From Wuchereria bancrofti (lineage: Eukaryota > Nematoda > Chromadorea > Rhabditida > Onchocercidae), in assembly GCA_005281725.1 (NCBI GenBank), contig SSBO01000001.1, forward strand, positions 6,680,399-6,744,398: DNA of 64,000 nt, written 5' to 3'. This document shows positions 33,691 to 47,400 of this stretch, one piece after another. A model generated the notes under the pieces. That model searched no databases. It was given only the letters and a program-made list of their open reading frames with translations, and was not told the origin of the DNA. How positions within the stretch are numbered: position 1 is the first letter of the stretch; every line of letters begins with the position of its first letter. The position numbers and the translations under genes are program-made.

Positions 33691-35463
33691 CTGGAAACAC
33701 CCACATAATTTATAAGCTTAGTTTACCTAGTTTTTAATCCAAGATCTCACTCACGATTAAATTACGATCCTTCTCCATGCAATCTCATATCACTTACGCA
33801 ATAATCCGCACTTTATTGATATAAATGATACACACAAATAAGTAATTTTAGCGAAGAAACACGAACATAAAACATACTATTACAACTTTACACACACAAA
33901 TCCCATAGTGAATTTAAAAAATATGTAAAATCTGTTAACTACAATAGACGACAAAGACACAAAGAACAATTAGAGCAGAAAAGTATAAGAAATATAAAAC
34001 AATGTTCAATGAAAATAAACATTTGACAAGACAAAAGATGATGAGAGAATGAGAATCAAAAAAGGCAGGCCAAATCACGAATAAGAAAATCCCTCTTGCC
34101 GTCTATTGCCTGTACATCTTTAAAACGAAAAGAAATAACGGAAATCGAAACATATAAAGTAAGGTATTTTGTAAACAAATTTGTAGTGATTATAATAAAT
34201 TCAACCAGAAGATGAGCTAAACACAATGCAGTGACCTCTAACACAATGACTGAACTGGAAACCCGTACTATATCTGCAAGGGTTGGCAATACAAATTAAA
34301 AAAAAAAATAACATAGCCCAACACTTACCAGTTTGTGTGCACTCTAGCTAAACCTCTCGCTCCGGTTGAAAATATGTATTTTGAAAATTTGAATCTTGGA
34401 GAACAATGCAGACAGTGCCTGGAAGAACTACCAGTTATCGAAAACAATCGAAAACAGAGTTTCCATGCATTTCCATAGCAGTTCAGAATCCACAGATATT
34501 TTGCTAAAGCATATAAAACAGCCAGCCGGCCATGAATTCACATGGAAGGACAAAAAGAAAAACAAAAGGCATAACCTAGACATATATGCAAAAGATGACG
34601 ATCAAGTACCGAACACAAAATAAATGCAATATATAGAAACAGGCATAACGAAAACATTCTGGAATAGGCAAACGAATTGCATTTCCTTTTAAATTTACAC
34701 CAGCAAGCATAGCCAAAACTTTGGCATCTAAACATGATCATCGGGACAACAAAAAATCAGAGTCACTTCTATGATGTGAAATTTCCAGGATTTCAATCCT
34801 AAAAAAGATTATTTTAAAGTTACAACGTAGCATAGAAAAACACAGTTCGTTTTGAAATAAATGCAGAGATCATTCACTGCTGTATAGTTTGCGGGCTGCT
34901 GCCTGCTGGTAATTGCGATGCATGTGGTGCATTTGCATTTATGTGGCGTGCATTTGAACCCATGCAAGAATTTGCCACACTTTGGAAAAGCCTGAAATAA
35001 TAGTCCGATTCGTGATTTGGAAACCTGAAACATAAATCTAGGTCTTGTGGCTTTGACAATAAGGGAAATACGAAGACTCCGGACTAATGAATCAATGGAA
35101 ACTGTTTTAAATCCTTGCATGTCTCTTTACAGCACTACACATGTACTTTACTTACAGGGTTACCATTTTTTATTGTGAATTTTGCGTATGCAACAAAGGG
35201 ATAAAAATTTCCAATCTTTATGGAACATACACTATGACATACTGATGGATGATATTATTCTTGGTATATTCTATCATCTAAAACAATATCGATCTAAAAA
35301 ATACTGGTAGGTACCGATCATCAGTTGTTGCTAACTCATCGTCTTGGATATTAATGAAACAGTGCCTGGAAACTAACAACAGCAAAAAAACAGCAAACAA
35401 ATAAGATAAATAAGCTGCACACTCAGAGGATTTCTTCTTGTCTAGCATTTCCAACCTTCTTTT
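33691..35463. other. Intergenic region downstream of CNOT1
   Basis: Open frames here (34056-34289 -, 34396-34623 +, 34809-35120 -) overlap each other on both strands, lack splice context and match nothing I know. I treat the region as noncoding and as the likely 3' flank of the CNOT1 transcript. Confidence 0.4.
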
Positions 35464-38400
35464 TCACTTTCTTGTTCTAAATTTATTAAATAAGAACCTT
35501 TCAATCTCTGGAGCACATCGCACAAATTCATGTTTCCAAAAACTATAGCTTGGATTTTTGATCAGTTCAATGAATGTAATTAACAAACCCCACGGATGTG
35601 GGCGTAATGCAACGAGGCGTTCGAACAAAATTCTGAAAAGAAAGATCTCATTCTTAGTGGAAAAATTAAAGACTTAAAAAAAAATTCATGATATTACGGA
35701 AATGGGATTGGGTTAGCATCCATGTTTTTTTGAAAATGCTCACCGCGTAATTTGCTCCTGTATTACTTCAGTATTTGCTTCTAAAAACAGATATAACAAG
35801 GTGCAGCTGAAATAATGCGTGTGGCTATTCGGATAACGCAACTGATTTGCTATAGCGTTGAACAGCAAATATCGTCCTAAAATGATGTCTAAATCTTTAT
35901 TTGATCCGAAGATATTAAAAAAATCAGACTAACATATTTTTATTTAAGAAGTTCCTATAAAATTTATGGCCAATAGATCCAAGAAAATGAACCTTCAGTA
36001 CACAAGCTAACAGCCAGATTTTGAAAAATATCCATATATGCTGTGTGTGCGATTGTAGTCATTGTGATGCATTGTTGTTTCTCATGAATTGCTTGAATTG
36101 CACGCATTCCAACATATATAACAACTGCATTCATAACGGTTGTATTATACTTCGAACCAGCAATGTTACTAACCTGAAATTGAATTTATTCCTCGAAAAA
36201 TAAAGACAGGTACTGCAGCGATCCAAACCACTACAAAAATGTACGAAATTAAAAGCTACCTGCAACAAACTTGGCAAGTTAGCATGAAAATCAACAGATG
36301 AGCGAGTATTTAAATAGTCATCCAGTTGCGTTCTTAGATCAGGCGGAATGATTGCAGCCATATTAATATTCATTTTTGGTTCCTGAGTCATTTCTAGCAA
36401 GCTATCAACCTATAAGAAGCGAATACCGATTTTATAATATGTATATCAACTTCAAAAAGAACAGAAAATTCCAGAAAACATGAAAAACATTACCTTCAAA
36501 TTTGAACCAAACGGATCAGGTAATCGCATATTTTTCGGGTAAGCACTAAGCACAAGGTTGCGCAACTGAACACAGTTTGGCGGTATTGTATCACAGATAA
36601 CGATGTGATACTCACATAGTAATTCTGGGAAATCATGCAGAATCACTAACAAAACGCGAAGCGTACCCTAAATATGAAGTCATCAAAATATGGTTTGGAT
36701 CGTTGATACAGAAATGATTAATCTTTATTGCCTTAACTCCAATAGCCACGACTCCTCAGTAGAGGATTTGCCCATTTCGAAACATAAGGTCTAACTCGTT
36801 CCAAAGAGATTAAACCAAACCAGGGCAGATCAATAATTAGAAAGTGACCTTAGCAATAACAGGGATATAACTCAAGAATCATACCTTATACATCATGGCA
36901 ATCGATTTTGGGAGCTGAATATTGCGCAAGAACGGAGCCAAGAACTTCAAATGACATATGATCAACTGAGTGTACATGGCAGCTGTTTTCATCGGTTCTG
37001 CGCTTTCTTTCAGTAGCCTCCCAATAAAATTCCTGTGTCCAATGATATCTAACCAGGCATAAGCAAAACCCGGAACTCGTCGCGGCTGTAGGATAAATAA
37101 AGCCTGTCTGTAACAATAAGCAACATTCTAATCTGCTGAGACAACAGTCGTGTAAATGAACAGATTTTAGAAATATTACCCAAAAGCCTCTAAAATATGC
37201 CATGAAATGACATCCAAAGTAGGGTCAGGTGCGGTAAGTTCATTGAACATGATGATTAGGATACGCTGATATGGCATCGAATGAAAATCAGTACCGCGGA
37301 CCTAAAGTGGAAACTGTTTTCAGGACAATATTTGCATCAAAAAGAAAAATTAAATAACCCAAGAAAGTATGGATCAAAATCAGTAAACTATTACAGTAAA
37401 GAAGATAAAGAATGCAGAATGACATGAGAAAAAACCTAATAAAAATAGGATAAGTAATGATTTTTCACTGAGATCCTACGAAAATCAGCTGTAATATTCA
37501 TAACTAACATTACTTAAGACATCTGTCTTAGATATCTCAAGCAGGAGTTTTATATTTTCGAATTATCGGTTTTCAGATTAAAGGTAGGAGTTAAATTAAT
37601 GATATCTTCCTTTCCTTTTCATAAACTCTGATTGTAAAATTCAGGAAGGTTCCTCAGCATGCATAACTTAGAAAATGAAAATCGTAAAACAACCTCATGG
37701 TCCAGATGCAGTACGTTGGTGATGATATTCAATACTTTCTTCAAGAGATTAATTTTCGTTTGGTATTGACTCCCATCGCTGTGTTTGATCATCAAACTGT
37801 AAAACACCAAATTTCAAATTAACGATGTACAAGAAGGCAAAGAAGATAAAAGTTCAACAGTCTGCGTTTCAATTTCCAACCATGTGAGTTTGACAAAAGC
37901 ATCAAGTGTATAATAGCATCGTTGTCGTACAACCGTCGTCGGATGACTGCTTACGTCGTTCTTTATTAGCCTATATGATACATCAACGCACATTTCGGTA
38001 CATAAACGAAAGAATCGTGTGATCATCTCATCTGTCGATATAACACCTTGCTCATGCATCTAGAAATTGTAACAGTTTCAAACAATTGAATTTTAAGATA
38101 AAGTCAATGAAACAGTTATCCAAAATTTCCCACCTTTATGAATTCTGAACTCCGTATTGTGAAAATGAAGTAATGATCTGCATTTCACATAAGACATAGA
38201 AATTTACCAATAACACTACTTAAGCACAAAATTCTGTAGTTGAACTAGTGTTTAATTCACAATTCCTGTGGATTGAAAATTAATACAAGTATACAAAAAT
38301 TTTTGCCGACCACAGAATTTTAATGTACACTTTCTTCCTTTAATAATTCAATATTATAAAAAATGGGAAACTATCTTACTACATGAACAATTTGTGCAAG

Positions 38401-41400
38401 AGCCTGTTGAGGTTCCTTCTGTGCTTGCGGTGTGTAACAAAGCTGTATCCATTCTCGTAATATCATTTCTACCTTGCTTTGCAACTCAGCACCATCTTCC
38501 ATATTATCACCCCGTAGATGAGTACTGCCTCCAACTGGACCAGATAGTGGCATCGATGCAACAAGTGTTGCTGGTAAACTGTTGTGTACACGATCAGCAA
38601 TGGTTGAAGGTGGTGGAAGCGATGTAACACTTCGTGAACCAATAAGTGCCACTTCGTTACTTAGTGGCACTGCTGCCGTTGCAAAGCTGAAACTTCATTA
38701 TTATCTTTGCAAATCTGAATCATCAAAAATGTTTCGCACATAAGTCACAGAAACTAGAAACATCACCCAAAAAAGTCCTTTGTACCTCTCAGGAGTTGGT
38801 CTGTTCTGTCCGAATTGCTGTGCCTTAGCTAGTTGTTCCATCGTAAGAGGCATTGATTCGGAAACTGCTTGCCGCGAATGTGTTGGATTATTCAGTGTTA
38901 ACAATTTTAAAAATCGCTGAGCAAATATTAAAGCCTACAAAAAGTAGCTTTTAAAAAAAATTAATACTCACATTGGTACAAGATAAACTATATCAATGTT
39001 TCTCAATCACCAACCTCCAAAGAATACTTGAAACTTATGCTCACATACTTCACTTCTGCTCTTAAACGATATCAAATTTCAAGAAATGTCAAGTCCGTAC
39101 TAGAATCTTCATGGAACTTATGAATCTTAACTCGAATTCTAACTGGAAATACTACAAATCAGTTCGACATGACATTCTGTCAGTTGATGTAAAAATTGAC
39201 AATAGTCATGATTAAGATTGCTGGAAAAAAAAAAAAAACTTCAAAATTGCTGCCGCTATCGATCAACATCGCCAAATTCTGATCATAAACATTCATTTGA
39301 ATCAACATGTGTTTCGCAAGCAAATCCATAGCATCAACATTGAATCGATAATCTAGTCTACAGTCCACAATTACTCGAGTAACACGACGGGCTAAATCTC
39401 CCAAAGGAATCTGTGTTAGTAGGATACGACACAGTTGAAGAAAGACGTCCTTTAATCTACGATTCCAGTCTATTTCCGGAGGTGCTGAAACGACAGACCA
39501 AGTAGAAAAATTTACTTTTCAAGCACAACTGCAGAATGTTCTATAATACTCCAGTAAGACATTTACATGGATAGCAGAATCATCAACGAGCATATAATAA
39601 ACTTCGGAGACTAATGTAACCCACGCATGGCTAATATCAGAACAAAGACAGCAACGCTCATCTGCGCTGACAATTTACAACATAATTTGACATATTTTCG
39701 ACTGCTTAGTTCTAGCTAGCTCTACTTTTAAAGTTCAAGTACAAAATCACAATACAGGGTTTGAAACTTAACTTCAAGAATAAATATTCCATTGCCTCAA
39801 GAAAATATAACATTCAGTCCACACTTGGTCATTACTACTGATTTCTATTACCATTTATAAGTTATTACAAGCATTTAAGACATGAGTATTATGAAAGGCA
39901 AATAAAGAGACTGCCAAACATACATAACTGATGTTGCTGAAAATCTGCATTTCTGTAGGCACACAAGACTTGTTCAACGATACGCTGTATGCAGTTATGC
40001 ATTTGGATTGGTTCACGTGGATTTGATGCCAGTTGCGATATTGCGTCACGAATATTAGCAACTGCAGCACTTGCACGATAGTTTGGTACACCATAAGCTG
40101 ATAATATCGAATCAATGTCGTGCACAAGTAATTGTAAAGCTGTTACAAACTGTTCCACTTCCTTGTCCATGCCAGGCTATAAAAATCGCTGTAATGTCCT
40201 CAAAGAATTTATAAAAACCATTACACAATTTCTTGAATGACAGGAACACAACAAAGAATGTTTCAGAACGTGAAATTGTAAACACCATACCTGCTGAACC
40301 ACTGGCTGCATAGAAGTTGGAGTAGACGATTTCATAACACTGAAATCGACTATCATATCTTCAGCCGTCGTTGGTTTGAAACCACAAATCCGACTGAAAA
40401 TTTCCTGTCATCATGAAATTAAACTGATCAGATTACTTTTACCTGTCATTGACCACATGTGACCCAGAAAATTCTAAATACCTGGAAAATTCATCATAAA
40501 CAACCATCTGCTGATTTGTCATCGATCCAACGCGAAGTCGTATTTTTTCTGGCATCTGCTGAGCGCGCGCAAGAGCAACAGGATCAGCGTACTGTCGACC
40601 TTCAAGGCGATATTGCTTTCTAGTAGCAAATTCAGATTCAAGGCGTTTATCCATTTCGGGAGTTGCTTTTTCGCATGCTGTCTTAACTATAAAATTTGTT
40701 GCCAATTCCACGTTATCTTCCGCAATCGTCGTTGCAGCTTCATCGATTAGTTTCTGCTGTAAAAAAAAAATTAAATATCTTTACTAAAAAAACCATTTTT
40801 TTTTATCCTTACCAAAAAACCATTTACCTGTTCTGGTGTAATACTGCATCGCAAAGAATTTGTGAATGCTGTTTTAAGAAATCCCAAAACAGTTGAGGAC
40901 AACGGTTCTCTACACGTTATGGATGCCATTCCCGCTGTCATTGCTCGAATCATATGTTGTGAGGCACGGCGTATTTTTTGCTCGTCAGGTTCCAGTGCAA
41001 AATCCTGTAATCTTGCGCTCATAAGAACAGAGAAATAACTGTATGTGAAAGCAGTAAAACAGAGGAGGAGAAAACAGCACCAAAACAATCCAAGATTACC
41101 TTCTTGCAGATATGTTCTGTAACATGCATAGCAATCCGGATTGCTCGTTCAGTAACGGGTCCAATCAATTCTTTAATTGCATGACTAATTGCTGGCCGAA
41201 CGACGTGTTTCAACTGCGGATTCAGCTAAAACTTTAATGCAAAAAAATAAATTTACCCTATATCCTCTAAAACAATATATATTTTTTTATATTTCAGAAC
41301 AAAAAACAAAAATGGAAGACAAAGTTAACCTGAAATAGTGGTAATGAAGCTGACAACTTCAAATGCGGTGTAAGACCGTCAAAGGAAACAATGTTTATAT

Positions 41401-44400
41401 CGTGATAGTGGAAATGAGCTGGTGTTTGCACTTGTGCACCACTTGGAGATTGGCTTCCTAAATATTAAAAAATTGTGTGTTGGAAAAACTATGTTATGCT
41501 TCATATGAACTCAAATAAACTTTAGCAGAATGCAGATTTCGGTTCACACAAGGTTTACAAGATTCAAAACCATAAGAAACTGAACCGAGAGAGGAAAAAG
41601 GCATGAAGATACCTTCTAGACTATAAAGCAATACTGATTTGGAAAGTTAACCTCAGTACCTTGTAGTTTATTCCCGTTTCTAATCTAAAAACGCTTACAA
41701 AATCGAACATCAAGGGAAGACACAAAGATAATGTAATTATCGATATCTTTATCGATAATGTAGAATTTACCGTTATCAAATATACGTAGAAAGTACGGCA
41801 AGAACTCATTACATGCTTCTTTAAAAAAAAATTTTGCTAAGAAAGACGACAAAAATTCATTTCATTTTCAAGTAATGAAATCTTGCCAGTTGTAACGCGT
41901 AGGAACTGAGAAGGACTGAGGGATGAACTATACATATCCCTATCATAATTAAAGTTGAATCAAATCTAGAGTTATGCTGCAAGAAGTTTTACTCAGCATA
42001 GTGATGCTTGATAAATTGCCAATTAAATGATCAACATCAGTAGTTGCTGTTTGTGGTATACCTGCCACAACAATTTCTGCAGAAGTTTCAGAATTGGCAC
42101 GTACTGTTGGGACAGGTGAAGCCGCTATCTGAAAATGCAGTATACTATAATACAAATAATTTTGTACGCAGATCACTAAACTGTGATTTCAATTCAATAA
42201 GTTAATGAAAACTTTTTACTTTGAAGATGCATCCAACTTCAACAAGGTATAAAACTTTTCAGTTGACAACAGATACCTGTAGTTCGGGTGGTTTTAACAT
42301 CTTCAGGTCGCCTAATTGTTGCGGAAGCCTTATCAAGCGTTCGGTATCCTTCAGCACATCTTCTATTGTTAGCTTGCTTAAGTCAACACCCAATTCTTTA
42401 CAGAGTACTTCTATCTCGAATTTTAAATTTAATTTCAAATCAGGTTGGTTATGAAGCTCCGCCAAAATTTTGAAAATCGCTTTTATCCACGCGCAATTTG
42501 GACCAAAGATCTACAAACAGCAAGGTACTATAAAAAGTGAAGATGGTTTCAAAAAAATCATTTTGGTGAAGTTTGAATGACCAGAAAGACTTACCTGACT
42601 TTTGCTACAGGAGACAAGAATTTTCGCAATGAAGGGTACAACAAACAGAAGTTCTTGCTGTCCTTTGTAATAAGCCTCCATAAGAAGAGATTTCATATCC
42701 AAATCCTTAAATTAAAATCGATAATAGCTGGTGTACAAACGCAGAAAAATTCCAAATAGTGTGACAAAAACCAATACCGATGTAACAACAGGATGGTCGC
42801 GGGCAATTGTAATCGCACCGAGCCATAAACCGAGATTTTTTAATAACTGCCTATCACCGAAGTTCGTCGCTGCTTGTCGCTTATCACTTCGTAAGAGTAT
42901 CTCAAACAAAGAATGAAACGTGATCTAAATTATAGTATAAAGAATGATTTAAACAAATTCCACTTTTTTATTAACATATGTTTACACAGTGCTTTGGCCA
43001 TAACTGCTTTATAAAAAAAGCCTTTCTCAACACCTTAGAATACATTTCGTATAAGATGTAGCATAGCAAACAGTATATTTTGATCAAAAATATTTCCAGA
43101 TGTTGAAGCTGTAGCAAATTCTCGATCAAGCAGTTGTTATCGTACAACGTATGCTCTTGGCACAAATGCTCTTTAATATTGGCTTTAGGGATGCCTGATG
43201 CACACTACATTTACATGAAATCAAATGAATCGATGCCATGTTTAAGAAAAGCCATCATTGAAATCTTCAGTATAGCTGTTAGAGCCTTGACAAAACCCAC
43301 AACAAGTTTTCAGCTATGACCAATAATAGTACCTTTATGTTCCTAAAAGTTTCCAGTTTCACGAATTCTTCCAGCTTCCTATTTTCAATTGCCAAAAGAA
43401 ACAGATTGTAGAGAGGTTGAAAATTCTGCTCAATACTAACACGTTTCATTACCAAATATTGTGCTAACCATCGAATGAAGTCATCATCCAATTCTTCGAT
43501 CATAATTTTTATTTCTTCGACCTGACAAGGTGCAAAAAGTTGTGATATGAATTTCAAATTCAATTTCATGAATAAAAACTTATTATATTCAATTCTAAGC
43601 ATAGCCATTAAAATCTACCTTTTTCGGAAGATTGATCTGGCTTAAATTATTGAACAAAAATGCAACTTTTTCCATTACAGTTTCTGGTGGTTGTTTTATT
43701 TGACTACCTTCTTTTTCAGTCGCATTAACTAGTGTGTCAACACTAGTAACAGACAACACCGATGAACCCTGAAAAAAGTTAAAGTGCTACAAAGAAACAA
43801 TGAACTAGTTTATTAACCCAAATAGTCAGAACTACGAAGCCATACGGAACGTGCTGCTAAGGCTCGATTCATATCAGTTGTTGTTCGCTGCTGCGGCTGC
43901 CAACTTGGTGTTTCTCGACCAGGAACATGTGGTTGCTGTCCCTGTATACCACTAGTCACGTAATCCTAAACAACCATACTAGCTCAGCAATATATCGCAA
44001 TCATTTCAATAAAATGTGCTCCTCCCGTATTAATAATGCTCACACTAGAAAAAGAATCCCTGAAAACTAACCAAATTCTTTTCAGATAAAAAACTTCAAG
44101 ATCCAGAAAACTAGAAATTTTGTTCTAAAACAAAATACTGCATTTCTTTCAAACCCATCAAGATAATGTTTTCATTTTTTTATAATAAAAATTAAAAACT
44201 TCATTACTTTAACGAATCAAATACTATACCTTTAAATTCTGTGGAAAATGCTGAAAATTCCGTTGGTTAGCAATCATGACACATACTTTGGGATACAAAC
44301 TCAGTTTTGTTCGACATGCATTCAGTGCTACGATTCCAAATGTCCAAAGCATACTACCTGGTTCTGCTTGCAATGATTCTATAACCTTCCTCACTGCAGT

Positions 44401-47400
44401 GGCAAATTGCAAGTTCCTATAATGCGAGTCTCATCAAACACGTATTTCAGAAATTCTGTTATTTGACAATTACAGCTGATACGGCAAATTCAAGATTCCG
44501 CTGGTCCCATAAATAATACCGAAATGAATTATTTTAGCAACGTGCTACCTCATGACTTTCTTTAATTCCCTGTTGAAGCTCAGATGTTACCAAAAGAAGG
44601 GCAGTCAATGATAAAAACCTTATAAATGTCAAAGATGATATTACTGAAAAGTAAATAAAAAGAAACATACGAGATAACACCTTCACGAATAATGCTGCCG
44701 TAAACTTCCGCGGTTGTTCTCAATTCTCGTTCAGGATACTCGTGAAAAAATCGATATTCTTCAAACAGATTTTTGACCACACATGCCAAAATATCCTATA
44801 AATGGGATTGTCTTGTCAGCGTTCAGAACACAAGCAAACAATACAAAAGTATTGTAAAAGACAAAACCTTGTCCCTTTGCACATTTGATGCTTTAAATTG
44901 TTTCAAACGTTCAACAAAATCGGCGACCGGCATTTGCATATGTTGAGAGTATATCTACAAAATAAAGTGTTCTACATTTCTGACTAAAATTTCAGCAACT
45001 TCCAATACTTTTGCACTCTCAGAAATATACTAACTACATTCTGATCCCCTTATTCATCATCAGCTTTTCATTAAAAAGCTTTTAAAGATTTTATGCAAAA
45101 ATAAGAATTATGAAAAGTATGAAAACGTTCCCATAGTTATTGAAGACAACCATAACAAGTTAAAAAAGAGAAAGCAGTTGGCATTCGATACTGAACGAAT
45201 TACTTTAACATCTGTATGAAAAAAAGAAACCCAGTACACTGACATTTTTTTTGGATTTCTTATATATCAGGAAAAACAAAAGCATATTACTTGTTGAAAA
45301 TACATATTTGCTTCATTCTGAATTTCTTCACTGAACTGTACAGATGTAAGATCATCCATAGGTGCAGGGGGTACGGTAATACGGCCTGGTGAACCTCCAC
45401 TGGGTTGCTGTTGTTGTTGTTGTCCAGCTGCATTATGTACAAATGAACTATTTCCATTCAATACACCTCCTGAAAGCATCAAAGAAAAAAAAAATGATTA
45501 TTCTTCACAACTATAGTTAACTCTATGGTAACTACTGCATATGACCTGGGATTCGAAATTAAGAGTGACACTACCAAGGGCTGCAAATAGATCCGCAACA
45601 ATGGAAGCTTATGACACTAATGTTTAAACAGCCCCGTTAACTTGTTATTGATTCGATCTGCGTTTAAGACCAACATGTGATAGAGTGAGATTCCTAAATA
45701 TCTGCACAGAAGAAAAAATCAATACAACGCAAAAAAAGAGATAATATTGACCGACCTGCTGAACCTGGAGCACCAGGTGGCACGCGGAAATCAAGAGTTG
45801 ACGAAGGCCCACTGCTTGACCCCGGTGTTGTTCGTACACCACCAGTACCTATAGTTATAAGTATGGCATTCAAGTAACACGTAAAAATGACATAATAAAT
45901 TTCGGTAATAAAACATGATATATGCACTTTCCATTCAGCCACTCAACCAACTAAAGAATGCATTTTAGGCTACATAGGAATGGAACTAAACAACAAAAAA
46001 GTGATTCCGCTATTCATAAATCATCAAAACATATTTTTTTAAAGAGTATATGAAATGAAAACATTTTTACTAAAAGTAGTCAGTACGTCTCCTCATACCG
46101 ACGTAATTAAACACCAAAATAAATTCGCATTAGCTGCAGAAAAAAGATCGCTTAATTGATATGTCGTAATTTTGCACCTCAATATCATCATCATTTTTGT
46201 AGCTCAACTATCACATGATAATGGCAGATAACTTCAGCTGCAAAAACTATCAGCCAAAAGTCTCATACTACTTCGCGATCAAGTCACGTCAGTTTAAAGC
46301 TGAAGGGACCTGAGAAAACTTAACTGTTACAAATAAAATTCATCAAAGTAGTGCAGACGAAAAGTTCAAATACAATTCAGACCTGGTATGCCTACTGGCA
46401 TACTCCATCCAGGTCCTGGTCGCGACTGTGTTGTTGATACTCCACCACTCATAAAATTTGTCCTCATCATCTGTCCAGATGGTGACATTGACAGAGCGTG
46501 ACTTCCATTAAAATTCGGTTGCAAAACATTAGTTGCATTCGCTGCCTGAAAATGTGCCAGATATTTAACAAGAAAATACATTTAAATTGGTTAAATCTAA
46601 GCATCGTATTTAATAAAATAATTTGATACCATCAGTATTGCTAACACCATTCCTTGTTGAATCTTCAGAATAAAACTGGTTCTACAAGTGACACACAAGG
46701 ATTGCTCCTGTACTACTAAAAACTTTCGATGCGTCGAAACAGAAAAAAACAAACAAACAATTATACTCACTTTAAGTAATTCATTTGCCTGAGGAAATGG
46801 TCCAGTGTTAGAGCCCGGCACACAAAGATTTGTCCCTGCACTGCTCCCAAAAATCTGCACTGATCCAGGCAAGTTCCCTTGTTGTTGTTGTCGATTTTGC
46901 ATTTGCTGTGCAGCTGCTTAAAATATTGTAAAATATTTGTTAAGCATGATTATTTTAGTTAAAAATATCTCGCAAATAAGTTTTGTGAATTTCTGAAAAT
47001 CATTACCAAGCATATCTCTATTCGATGCACCAAATCCAGTTGTTCCGAAAGGAAAGTTACCAAAACTGCCAGAAGGTTGCTGCACGGGCACTGATGGTGT
47101 TCCTACACCGCTATTAAACACATTCGATGTTGATGAATGTGTAGCTCCAGCGGCGTTTAACTGAGTTCGAGACGTTGACATGGCTGACAAACGCCCTTCA
47201 CCGTTTTTCAGCTGTTTACAAAATTTGAAGTTAATTTTGAAGATTCTGATAGTTAGAGTAACAAATTTCCTACGAATTTATCATTATCTAATGAGAATTT
47301 ACACTGCTTTACATTCTCTAAATCAACAAGCAACTGATATTTAAAATAACAAGAAATACCATAATCCCAATGCAGCCTTTTCCACATATCAGAAGAGTGA

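Noticed and set aside
36020..36030. Apparent frameshift in CNOT1 near [10 protein letters not shown]
   Set aside because: On recounting, the run at this site has five A residues; the frame is intact and exon 36173-35993 reads through in phase.
37620..37690. Minus-strand piece reading [12 protein letters not shown] as a CNOT1 exon
   Set aside because: The neighbouring CNOT1 exons (37694 and 37301) join in phase and match the family without it.
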